DNA of 64,000 nucleotides from CAIOYC01 sp965277345 (GTDB taxonomy: Bacteria; Pseudomonadota; Alphaproteobacteria; Caulobacterales; Caulobacteraceae), in NCBI GenBank assembly GCA_965277345.1, contig CBDICI010000004.1:1798001-1862000 (forward strand), given 5' to 3'. The position numbers and the translations under genes were made by a program. Of this stretch, positions 51,683 through 59,137 are shown piece after piece (positions within the stretch are counted from its first letter, which is position 1; every line of letters begins with the position of its first letter). The notes beneath the pieces were generated by a model. That model searched no databases. It worked only from the letters and a program-made list of their open reading frames with translations, and had not been told where the DNA came from.

Positions 51683-52039
51683 TCAGACCCGCTTTAATGA
51701 CTGCGCCATCTCCAAGGCGTCGATCTTGCCATCCCAGTGAGCCAGCAGCGCTTGCTCATTGAGGCTGATCCAGGCCGCGAACATCTGAAACTCGATGCTC
51801 GACATTTCGCCATGGAGAAGGCGCGGTTCCGGTCGGATGGACAAGATCGCGGCGCCTTTCAGATCCATACGGTTGGGATGGGCTGAGACCTTGATGCGGG
51901 CATCGTGGCGCGCACCGGCTTTGGGCCCGACCCAAACCGTGCGCGGCAGGCCGGTCGTCTTTGGGAACAGGTTCGCCATCAGAAAGAGCTCGTCCTCCTC
52001 CGATAGCTCCGGATCAAATCGTGATGCGTCGTCGGCCAT
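51683..52039 (-). CDS. Small protein of unknown function, antisense between ftsA and ftsZ
   Basis: 118 residues on the minus strand. The sequence LSEEDELFLMANLFPKTTGLPRTVWVGPKAGARHDARIKVSAHP looks like a conserved small soluble domain that I recall from other proteobacteria without a function. AWISLNEQALLAHWDGKIDALEMAQSLKRV forms a final helical part. No transmembrane segment or catalytic motif. It ends 3 bp after ftsA and is transcribed away from ftsZ, so its promoter shares the interval that holds the CtrA box. The plus-strand frame across the same bases lacks protein-like composition and is not called. Confidence 0.65.
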   Translation of the reverse strand: MADDASRFDPELSEEDELFLMANLFPKTTGLPRTVWVGPKAGARHDARIKVSAHPNRMDLKGAAILSIRPEPRLLHGEMSSIEFQMFAAWISLNEQALLAHWDGKIDALEMAQSLKRV

Positions 52040-52197
52040 GGTCCCAATATGCGCCTTGCCGGTGCTCAGCGCAAAGCTGCGTGCGTCACAGCGACTCAGC
52101 GCGAATCGTCCGGATTCCCCACAAGGGCAAAATCCTCTACCGAATCAGAAAAATAGCGCCGGCCGCGCTTGGCGGCGCTTCGACTCGGACTAAGACG

Positions 52198-52213
52198 GTT
52201 AACCAGCCCTTAA
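52198..52213 (-). promoter_or_regulatory. CtrA binding box upstream of ftsZ
   Basis: On the minus strand, TTAA (52213-52210), seven bases and TTAAC (52202-52198): an exact match to the CtrA consensus TTAA-N7-TTAAC. It lies about 88 bp before the ftsZ start. CtrA control of ftsZ is established in Caulobacter crescentus, so this is a likely functional site. Confidence 0.65.
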
Positions 52214-52301
52214 GGATAACGGCCCATCAATCGCATCTGTCCGCGGCGCGCGTTCCAGGCGCCGACCCAGATCGAAAAGGCCGGTGGTCAGGATGCAACG
52301 T

Positions 52302-53861
52302 ATGGCGATCAGTTTCTCCCCCCCTCCCGCACCCTCCGAGTTGAAGCCGCGCATCGTCGTGTTCGGCGTCGGCGGGGCCGGCGGCAATGCGGTCAACAAC
52401 ATGATCGAGGCCGGGCTCGAGGGGGTCGAGTTCGTCGTCGCCAATACCGACGCCCAGCAACTGACGCGCTCGCTGACCCAGCGCCGCATCCAGCTCGGCG
52501 TCTCGATCACCGAGGGCCTGGGCGCCGGCGCCCATCCCGAGGTCGGCCAATCCGCCGCCGAGGAATCCATTCCCGAGATCACCGAGCATCTCGAAGGCGC
52601 GCACATGGTGTTCATCACCGCCGGCATGGGCGGCGGCACCGGCACGGGCGCCGCGCCGATCATCGCCCAGGCGGCGCGTGAACGCGGCATCCTCACCGTC
52701 GGCGTGGTCACCAAGCCGTTCCACTTCGAGGGCCGTCACCGGATGCGCCTGGCCGAGGCGGGCGTCGGCGAGCTTCAGCGCCACGTCGACACCCTGATCG
52801 TCATTCCCAACCAGAACCTGTTCCGCGTCGCCAACGAACGCACCACTTTCGCCGAGGCCTTCGGCATGGCGGACGAGGTGCTGCACTCCGGCGTGCGCTC
52901 CATCACCGACCTCATGGTGCTGCCGGGCCTGATCAACCTCGACTTCGCCGACGTCCGCACGGTGATGACCGAGATGGGCAAGGCCATGATGGGCACCGGC
53001 GAGGCCGGCGGCGAGGATCGCGCCCTGATGGCCGCGCAGAACGCCATCCAGAACCCGTTGCTGGACGAGGTCTCGCTGAAGGGCGCCAAGGCCGTGCTGG
53101 TCAACGTCACCGGCGGCCTCGACATGACCCTGCTGGAAGTGGACGAGGCGGCCAACGCCATCTCTTCGGAGGTGGACCCCGAGGCCAACATCATCTTCGG
53201 CGCCGCGTTCGACCCGGCCTTGGAAGGCAAGATCCGAGTGTCGGTGGTGGCCACCGGCATGGACGGCGCGGCCAAGGCGGCGATCGAACCGGCCCAGCGT
53301 CCGCTAGCCCAGCCCATCGCCGCTGCGCCCGCACAGCGCGCCAGCCCCTTCGCGCCCGCCGCGCCCCAGCCGGCGCCGGCGGCCGCCACCATCGCCGCGC
53401 CAACGCTTCCGCTGGAACCCGTCATCCAGCACCAGCCCGCGCCCCAGCCGGTTACCGCCGCACCGGCCCCGCCGGTCCGAATTGTCGATCCGGCGGCGAT
53501 CGAGGATGAGGAAGACCTTTATCTGGCCCCGGTCCAGCGCGAGCCGGTGATCCAGCCGCGCGCCGAATACCGCTCGAATCCCGCCCCGGCCGTGGAGCAC
53601 CGCCGCGCCGCGCCGGCCAACCCGCTGCCCAACCCGCACGCGCCGCCGGCCAAGAAGGGCGGCCTGCTCAGCCTCTTCGGCGGCGGCCGCGCCCGCGAGG
53701 AACTGGTGCATCCGCGCAACCATATGGAGGAGCGCCATCCCGAACCCGCGCCCCGCGTCTCCCACGGCGGTCAGGCCGTGGCGCTCAAGCCGCAGGCCGA
53801 GGCGGAAGCTCAGGGCGACGATCTGGATATCCCCGCCTTCCTGCGCCGCCTGGCGAACTGA
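52302..53861 (+). CDS. ftsZ: Cell division protein FtsZ
   Basis: 519 residues from the ATG at 52302, which gives MAISF like Caulobacter FtsZ; in-frame starts at 52284 and 52293 are less likely. The GTPase core to about residue 325 has RIVVFGVGGAGGNAVNNMI, the tubulin signature ITAGMGGGTGTGAAP, and the T7 loop NLDFADVRTVM. A disordered Pro/Ala-rich linker of about 180 residues follows, ending in the conserved C-terminal peptide DDLDIPAFLRRLAN that binds FtsA and other partners. It forms the cytokinetic ring. The long linker is typical of Caulobacterales. A CtrA box lies upstream; a hairpin-T-tract follows the stop. Confidence 0.97.
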   Translation: MAISFSPPPAPSELKPRIVVFGVGGAGGNAVNNMIEAGLEGVEFVVANTDAQQLTRSLTQRRIQLGVSITEGLGAGAHPEVGQSAAEESIPEITEHLEGAHMVFITAGMGGGTGTGAAPIIAQAARERGILTVGVVTKPFHFEGRHRMRLAEAGVGELQRHVDTLIVIPNQNLFRVANERTTFAEAFGMADEVLHSGVRSITDLMVLPGLINLDFADVRTVMTEMGKAMMGTGEAGGEDRALMAAQNAIQNPLLDEVSLKGAKAVLVNVTGGLDMTLLEVDEAANAISSEVDPEANIIFGAAFDPALEGKIRVSVVATGMDGAAKAAIEPAQRPLAQPIAAAPAQRASPFAPAAPQPAPAAATIAAPTLPLEPVIQHQPAPQPVTAAPAPPVRIVDPAAIEDEEDLYLAPVQREPVIQPRAEYRSNPAPAVEHRRAAPANPLPNPHAPPAKKGGLLSLFGGGRAREELVHPRNHMEERHPEPAPRVSHGGQAVALKPQAEAEAQGDDLDIPAFLRRLAN

Positions 53862-53889
53862 GGCCTAAGTCCACGCTTCATTGAAGAGT

Positions 53890-53916
53890 CGCTGTCCTGC
53901 TGGGCGGCGGCTTTTT
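53890..53916 (+). terminator. Candidate intrinsic terminator after ftsZ
   Basis: CGCTGTCC (53890-53897) can pair with GGGCGGCG (53902-53909), with two G-U pairs and a 4-nt loop, followed by GC and five T residues at 53912-53916. This fits an intrinsic terminator 30 bp after the ftsZ stop and separates ftsZ from lpxC. Confidence 0.55.
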
Positions 53917-54083
53917 CATTTCCACCTGATCGGACCGCGCGCCCGCTATGCGTTGTCGCCGTAACGGTCTAGCGAAACAGTCCGAAACAGGAGTTGTCTT
54001 GCCGCATTGCAGCAGGGATCGCAAAACGTCCAGCGTGCGATAGGGATGACCAGTGAAGTCGTCTCATCGTGAGAGGATCGCGT

Positions 54084-54989
54084 ATGAGTTCGTCGCCCCC
54101 ACCGATCGGCCGGCAGCACACCCTTGCGGGATCGACGGTGTTCGCCGGCATCGGTGTGCATTCGGGCGGCCATGTGCGGGTGGCGCTTCGCCCCGCGCCG
54201 GCGAACCACGGCATCGTCTTCGTGCGCTCGGATGTCAGCGACCGCGACAACCGCGTGCCGGCCTTGGCCGCGCATGTGGCCTCCACCCAGCTCAACACCG
54301 AGATCCGCAACGCCGCGGGTGTGGCGGTCTCCACCATCGAGCACCTGATGGCGGCCCTCGCGGCGCTGGGCGTCGATAACGCCCTGGTGGAACTCGACGG
54401 CGCCGAGGTGCCGATCATGGATGGGTCCGCCCAGCCCTTCCTCGATGCGCTGGATCGCGTCGGGGTGAAGGCGCAGGACGCGCCGCGCCGGGCGATCGAG
54501 ATCACCCGGCCCATCGTGGTGCGCGTCGGCGACAAGTGGGCGGCGCTGACCCCCGCGGACGGCTTCGAGATCGCCTTCGAGCTGCAATATGCGTGCAAGG
54601 CCATCGGCGCCCAGCGCATCGAACTGGCGGTGACCGAAGCCAGCTTTCGCACCGAGTTGGCCGCTGCGCGAACCTTCGGCTTCGTGCATGAGGTGGAGCA
54701 GTTGAAGGCCAGCGGCCTCGGCAAGGGCGCCTCGCTCGACAATGCGGTAGGCCTGGACGGCGACGAAATCGTCAATCCCGAGGGCCTACGCATGGAGCGC
54801 GAGTTCGTGCGGCACAAGGCGCTCGACGCGCTGGGCGATCTCTACACCCTGGGCGCGCCGATCATCGGCCGCTTTGAGAGCGTCAAGGGCGGTCATGCGC
54901 TGAACAACGCCCTCTGCCTGGCGCTGCTGGCGGAACCGGCCGCCTGGCGCTGGCGTCCGCCGATGCTGGCCATGGCCAAGGCCGGCTGA
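54084..54989 (+). CDS. lpxC: UDP-3-O-acyl-N-acetylglucosamine deacetylase LpxC
   Basis: 301 residues from the ATG at 54084, with AGAGGA six bases upstream. QHTLAGSTVFAGIGVHSGGHVRVALRPA opens the enzyme. STIEHLMAALAALGVDNALVELDGAEVPIMDGSA holds the first zinc histidine, and MEREFVRHKALDALGDLYTLGAPI the H-K-x-x-D zinc/catalytic motif. It catalyses the committed step of lipid A synthesis in the cytosol. The position after ftsZ is standard for dcw clusters. bamD follows after 107 bp. Confidence 0.96.
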   Translation: MSSSPPPIGRQHTLAGSTVFAGIGVHSGGHVRVALRPAPANHGIVFVRSDVSDRDNRVPALAAHVASTQLNTEIRNAAGVAVSTIEHLMAALAALGVDNALVELDGAEVPIMDGSAQPFLDALDRVGVKAQDAPRRAIEITRPIVVRVGDKWAALTPADGFEIAFELQYACKAIGAQRIELAVTEASFRTELAAARTFGFVHEVEQLKASGLGKGASLDNAVGLDGDEIVNPEGLRMEREFVRHKALDALGDLYTLGAPIIGRFESVKGGHALNNALCLALLAEPAAWRWRPPMLAMAKAG

Positions 54990-55096
54990 CCGCCGCGGCC
55001 AACCGTCCGTTTGCGCGCCGCCGCCGCTCGTGTAGAAGCGTCGACGGGGCGTGCTGCAGGCGCCGATGCGTCCAGCAAAATTCGAGGGATCAGCGT

Positions 55097-55966
55097 TTGC
55101 CGTCTTCGCCCGTTTCGCATCGCCCATCGTTCGGCCGCGCCGCGCTCATCCTTTCGGCCTGCGCCCTGGTCTCGCTCGCCCTCTCCGCTTGCGCCAGCAA
55201 GAAGAAGGCCGATCTCGCCTATGAGGAGCGGCCGGTAGAGCTGCTCTACGCCACCGGCGCCCAGAAGCTGGACCAGCGCAGCTGGAACGAGGCGCTGCGC
55301 TATTTCGACGAGGTGGAGCGCCAGCATCCCTATTCCGAATGGGCGCGCCGTTCGGTGCTGATGGAGGCCTTTGCCCATTATGAGGCCAATCAGTACGACG
55401 ACGCCATCGCCGCCGCCGACCGGTTCATCTCGCTTTATCCCGGCAATCCCTCGACCCAGTACGCCTACTATCTGAAGGCGGTCTGCTATTTCGAGGAAAT
55501 CTCGGACGTGGGCCGCGACCAGGCGGCGACCGAACAGGCGCAGGTTTCCTTGCGCGAGGTGATCAAGCGCTTTCCCCAGTCCGAATACGCCGTCGACTCC
55601 AAGCTGAAGATCGACCTGGTGCAGGACCAGTTGGCCGGCAAGGAAATGGCTATCGGCCGTTACTACCTGACCCAGGGCAATCCCCTCGCCGCCATCGGCC
55701 GCTTCCGCATGGTGCTCGACCGCTACCAGACCACCAGCCATACGCCGGAGGCCCTCTATCGCCTGGTGGAGGCCAATCTGACCCTCGGCCTGCGCGACGA
55801 GGCGTCGAAGGACGGCGCGGTGCTGGGCTACAACTTCCCCGGCGACCGCTGGTATCAGCAGGCCTATGGCTTGCTCACCGCCAAGGGCTTGAGGCCGGCC
55901 ACGGTGCCGGTGGAAAAGCGGCGCACCCAGATCACCCGCCTCGGCTTCGCCCCGCCCAAGGGGTAA
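55097..55966 (+). CDS. bamD: Outer membrane assembly lipoprotein BamD
   Basis: 289 residues starting at TTG, chosen because GAGGGA lies seven bases upstream and no ATG or GTG offers the signal peptide. The lipoprotein signal ends LALSAC32. The mature part consists of TPR-like helices: EERPVELLYATGAQKLDQRSWNEALRYFDEVERQHPYSEWARRS, YDDAIAAADRFISLYPGNPSTQYAYYLKAVCYF, and YYLTQGNPLAAIGRFRMVLDRYQTTSHTPEALYRLVEANLTLG. It is an essential partner of BamA in inserting outer-membrane barrels. It lies between lpxC and recN, as in Caulobacter. Confidence 0.94.
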   Translation: MPSSPVSHRPSFGRAALILSACALVSLALSACASKKKADLAYEERPVELLYATGAQKLDQRSWNEALRYFDEVERQHPYSEWARRSVLMEAFAHYEANQYDDAIAAADRFISLYPGNPSTQYAYYLKAVCYFEEISDVGRDQAATEQAQVSLREVIKRFPQSEYAVDSKLKIDLVQDQLAGKEMAIGRYYLTQGNPLAAIGRFRMVLDRYQTTSHTPEALYRLVEANLTLGLRDEASKDGAVLGYNFPGDRWYQQAYGLLTAKGLRPATVPVEKRRTQITRLGFAPPKG

Positions 55967-56016
55967 AGCGAGAACATCCGTCGCGTCGGAATGATTCCCC
56001 GTGATATGAGGGGCCG

Positions 56017-57738
56017 ATGCTGATCGGCCTTTCCATCCGCGACGTGGTGTTGATCGAGGCGCTGAACCTCGACGTCGCGCCGGGGCTGACCGCGCTCACC
56101 GGCGAGACCGGCGCGGGCAAGTCCATCGTGCTGGATGCGCTCGGTTTGGCTTTGGGCCGGCGGGCCGATGCCGGCCTCGTGCGCCACGGCGCGGCTCAGG
56201 CGGTAGCCAGCGCCGTCTTCGCCCTGCCCCCCGGCCACCCGGTCTTCGCCTATCTAGAGGCCAAGGGCCTGCCCGCCGATCCGGGTGAGGACGTGGTGCT
56301 GCGCCGCCAGCTCGCCGCCGATGGGCGCTCGCGCGCTTTTGTCAACGATGCGGCCACCAGCGTGGGCGCGCTGCGCGATCTCGGCCTCATGCTGATCGAG
56401 GTTCACGGCCAGCACGAGACGGTGGGCCTGCTCGATCCGCGCACCCACCGCGGCCTGCTCGACGCCTTCGCCGGCGAGCCTGTGGCGCTGCCCGCGGTGG
56501 CCGAGGCCTGGTCGGCGCTCAGGGCTGCCGACGTGGCGGTGGCCGCGCTCCGCGCCAGCGCCGGGCGGGCCGATGAGGCGCGGGAGGAGGCGGCGCTCCG
56601 CCTGGCCGAACTCGACCGCCTCGATCCCCGCCTGGGCGAAGAGGCGAGCTTGGCGGAGGAACGCGCCCTCCTCGGCGCCGCGGAAAAGGCGCTTTCCGAC
56701 ATCGAAACGGCCCGCGAGGCCATGGGCGGCGAAGGGGCCACCGGCCGGCTGGCCGCCGCCGCCCGGGCGCTGGAGCGGGCGCGGGAGCGGGCGGTGAACG
56801 CCGGCGCGGCCGCCGACAACCGGATCGTACAGCGCCTCGCCGCCGCCGCCGAGGCCGCCGACCGGGCCCTGATCGAACTGACCGAGGCGCAGTCGGCGGT
56901 GGACGCCGCCGCCGACGCCTTCGAGTTCGAGCCGGACACCCTCGACAGAACCGAGGAGCGGCTGTTCGCCCTGCGCGCCGCCGCGCGGCGGCTGAACCTG
57001 ACGGTGGACGAGCTGCCCGCCGCCCGCGCCCGCTTCGGCGAGCAGCTCCGCGCCGCGGAAGACCTCGCGGCGGAGATCGAGGCGGCCGAGCGCGCCGCCG
57101 CGGACGCACTGGCCGAATACGACCGGGCCGCGGCTCGCCTGACCGAGGTTCGCCGCGCCGCGAGCCAGGCGCTGGCCGTCTCGCTCCTGGCCGAGCTCGC
57201 TCCACTGAAGCTCGACAAGGCCCGGTTCCGCGTGGCGCTGGAAGCGGCGGAGCGGCGGGGCGCACAGGGGGTGGACGAGGTGCGCTTCGAGGTGGCCACC
57301 AATCCCGGCGCGCCCTTCGGGGCGCTGGACCAGATCGCCTCGGGCGGCGAGTTGGCCCGTTTCGCCCTGGCGCTGAAGGTGGTGCTGGCCGGGCGGGGCG
57401 AGGGCGGCGCCGCGCCGACCCTGGTGTTCGACGAGGTGGATCAGGGCGTCGGTGGTGCAGTGGCGGACGCGGTGGGACTGCGGCTGAAGCGGCTGGCCGC
57501 CTCCGGCCAGGTGCTGTTGGTCACCCATTCCCCCCAGGTGGCGGCCCGCGCCGACGCCCACTGGCGCGTGTCGAAGAACGCGAAAAGCGCTGCGGCCGGC
57601 AGGGAAGGGGAGGGGGTGACCACCTTCATCCAGACCCTTGACCCCGCCGCCCGCGCGGAGGAGATCGCCCGAATGCTGGCCGGCGCCGAGATTACCGAAG
57701 CCGCCCGCGCCGCGGCCAGGGCCCTGATAGGGGCTTAG
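56017..57738 (+). CDS. recN: DNA repair protein RecN
   Basis: 573 residues. MLIGLSIRDVVLIEALNLDV then GETGAGKS (29-36) is the SMC-like N-terminal P-loop. VHGQHETVGLLDPRTHRGLLDAFAG follows. The centre (about 150-410) is Ala/Glu/Arg-rich coiled coil. ISASGGELARFALALKVVL-type signature (here IASGGELARFAL), VFDEVDQGVGGAVADAVGLRL (Walker B) and QVLLVTHSPQVAARADAHWRV end the ATPase head. It is a cohesin-like protein for double-strand break repair. The downstream neighbour is the RNase P RNA gene. Confidence 0.95.
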   Translation: MLIGLSIRDVVLIEALNLDVAPGLTALTGETGAGKSIVLDALGLALGRRADAGLVRHGAAQAVASAVFALPPGHPVFAYLEAKGLPADPGEDVVLRRQLAADGRSRAFVNDAATSVGALRDLGLMLIEVHGQHETVGLLDPRTHRGLLDAFAGEPVALPAVAEAWSALRAADVAVAALRASAGRADEAREEAALRLAELDRLDPRLGEEASLAEERALLGAAEKALSDIETAREAMGGEGATGRLAAAARALERARERAVNAGAAADNRIVQRLAAAAEAADRALIELTEAQSAVDAAADAFEFEPDTLDRTEERLFALRAAARRLNLTVDELPAARARFGEQLRAAEDLAAEIEAAERAAADALAEYDRAAARLTEVRRAASQALAVSLLAELAPLKLDKARFRVALEAAERRGAQGVDEVRFEVATNPGAPFGALDQIASGGELARFALALKVVLAGRGEGGAAPTLVFDEVDQGVGGAVADAVGLRLKRLAASGQVLLVTHSPQVAARADAHWRVSKNAKSAAAGREGEGVTTFIQTLDPAARAEEIARMLAGAEITEAARAAARALIGA

Positions 57739-57839
57739 GTGTCGAGACTATGACGGTTGTCCATCCGCAGAAGGGCGGAGGAGCGGGGGCTGCCAAGCGC
57801 CGACTTTGTTCACCATCCTTCATCATGCTGAAGGCCAAG

Positions 57840-57868
57840 TTGACGTCGGCGCAGCCTTGGCGCACACC
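57840..57868 (+). promoter_or_regulatory. Candidate promoter of rnpB
   Basis: TTGACG at 57840-57845 with a 17-bp spacer to CACACC at 57863-57868, placing the start of transcription about where the RNase P P1 helix begins (57877). The -35 is good, the -10 poor. Confidence 0.4.
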
Positions 57869-57876
57869 CTCCGTCA

Positions 57877-58268
57877 GGCCAGACGGCCGGGCGGTCGCGG
57901 CTTTCGCAAGAGGGTCGAGGAAAGTCCGGGCTCCACGGTGATATGGCGGCGGGTAACGCCCGCCGGGGGCGACCCCAGGGATAGCGCCACAGAAAGCAAA
58001 CCGCCCCCGGACCTGTTCCGGGGGTAAGGGTGAAAGGGTGGGGTAAGAGCTCACCGCGGACCGGGCGACCGGAACGGCATGGCAAGCCCCGCCAGGAGCA
58101 AGACCGAATAGGGACGACGCGCCGGAGGCTCGCTTCCGGCAGGACCATCGCCGGTCCGAGCCGTCCGGGTTGGTCGCGAGAACCGTCCAGCAATGGATGG
58201 TCCAGAGGAATGACCGTCCCGCGTTTTTCGAAGCGTACGACAGAACCCGGCTTACAGGCCGTCTGGCC
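57877..58268 (+). ncRNA. rnpB: RNase P RNA (bacterial type A)
   Basis: The ends form a perfect 12-bp P1 helix: GGCCAGACGGCC (57877-57888) with GGCCGTCTGGCC (58257-58268). Universally conserved cores are present: GAGGAAAGTCCGGGCT near 57915-57931, GATAGCGCCACAGAAAGC near 57978-57997 and the 3' CAGAACCCGGCTTACAGGCC at 58241-58260. About 392 nt, the usual alphaproteobacterial size. It is the catalytic RNA that trims 5' leaders of tRNAs. It lies between recN and mraZ; a position just before mraZ is common in alphaproteobacteria. Small open frames across it are artefacts. Confidence 0.95.
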
Positions 58269-58290
58269 CTCCAATCCTCCCCTTCGCAGA

Positions 58291-58391
58291 GGGGGAGGGG
58301 GACCCCCGAAGGGTGGACGGGGCAGCGCCGCCCTGTCCGGTTTAGTGTCGCGCAGCCCCCACCACCACGCTTCGCGCGGTCCCCCTCCCCC
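58291..58391. repeat. Inverted repeat directly after rnpB (family D)
   Basis: GGGGGAGGGGGACC (58291-58304) is the exact reverse complement of GGTCCCCCTCCCCC (58378-58391), flanked by further CCTCCCC/GGGGAGG hairpins. It starts 22 bp past the RNase P 3' end and may protect or trim that end. Part of the 410-bp gene-free stretch 58269-58678. Confidence 0.7.
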
Positions 58392-58501
58392 GCGACGCGG
58401 GGGAGGACAATACGGGTCGAGGACTGCGTGAAGACCCGGAAACCCCATCAAGCACGGCGCCCGCGGAGTCTTCGCATCCATCTAGTTCTATGTATGTTCT
58501 G

Positions 58502-58517
58502 TTTATATCTTGTTAAC
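58502..58517 (+). promoter_or_regulatory. Possible CtrA site upstream of mraZ
   Basis: TTTA-N7-TTAAC, one mismatch from the CtrA consensus, in an A+T-rich patch upstream of mraZ. A second one-mismatch match (TTGA-N7-TTAAC) occurs at 58586-58601, overlapping the MraZ boxes. Weak individually. Confidence 0.3.
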
Positions 58518-58580
58518 GCCTCGCTGCGCCCATGCGATCACTTGGCAAGACGGTAAAAGCGACCTTCGGTGTCATTGCAT

Positions 58581-58604
58581 CCCAGTTGATCCCATGTTAA
58601 CCCA
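58581..58604 (-). promoter_or_regulatory. MraZ operator: three boxes at 10-bp spacing
   Basis: CCCA occurs at 58581, 58591 and 58601, exactly 10 bp apart; on the other strand this is TGGGN with 5-nt spacers repeated three times. MraZ is known to bind such TGGGN direct repeats in its own promoter, so this is the likely autoregulatory site of the mra operon. Confidence 0.7.
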
Positions 58605-58678
58605 GTTCCGTGGGGAGCGTCGTCATGCGCGCTCGCGCCCGCGGGCTTGGGCGGCCATTGGCAAGGGGTTCCTTCGGG

Positions 58679-59137
58679 GTGTTTCTCCAGACCTACGAGA
58701 AACAACTGGACGCGAAACGGCGCATCGTGGCGCCGCTGGATTTCCGCGCCGCTCTCGTCGGCCCCTTCGACGGCGTCATGTGCTTTCCCTCCATCGAGGC
58801 GGACTGCCTGGAGGGCGGCGGGCAGGCCCTGTTCGAGCGCTATGAGGCGCTGATCGCGGAATTGCCGTTCGGCGATCCCACCCGCTCCGCCATCGAGTTC
58901 TCCGTTCGGGGCGGTCTTTGCCGCATGGCGTTCGACACCGCCGGCCGCATCACGCTCCCCGAGGCTTTGTGCGAGCAATTCGGCCTGACCGACTGGGTGG
59001 TGCTGGTGGGCCTCGGCGAACGATTCCAGATCTGGGAGCGCGAGGCGTTTCGCGCCCATCGCGAGACCCAGCGGTTGACGGCGCGCAGCGGTCTGGCCGA
59101 CCTGCGCGCCCAGCAACGCGCCGCCAGGACCGCCTGA
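58679..59137 (+). CDS. mraZ: Transcriptional regulator MraZ
   Basis: 152 residues from the GTG at 58679, giving (M)FLQTYEKQLDAKRRIVAP, the family-typical N-terminus and length. An in-frame ATG at 58625 with a good GGGGAG would add 18 Arg/Gly-rich residues, so the start is not certain. Two SpoVT/AbrB-type domains are present; the second includes CRMAFDTAGRITLPEALCEQFGLTDWVVLVGLGERFQIWEREAFRAH. MraZ binds TGGGN repeats in its own promoter and controls the dcw operon. Its stop shares one base with the rsmH ATG. Heads the displaced first half of the cluster. Confidence 0.88.
   Translation: MFLQTYEKQLDAKRRIVAPLDFRAALVGPFDGVMCFPSIEADCLEGGGQALFERYEALIAELPFGDPTRSAIEFSVRGGLCRMAFDTAGRITLPEALCEQFGLTDWVVLVGLGERFQIWEREAFRAHRETQRLTARSGLADLRAQQRAARTA

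Noticed and set aside
51795..52193. Plus-strand frame opposite the small antisense gene
   Set aside because: The minus-strand protein has conserved-looking sequence and a normal composition; the plus-strand one is Arg/Ser/Pro-rich shadow.
57750..58431. Small open frames across the RNase P RNA region
   Set aside because: They overlap a clear structured RNA with conserved cores and a perfect P1 helix; their compositions are not protein-like.
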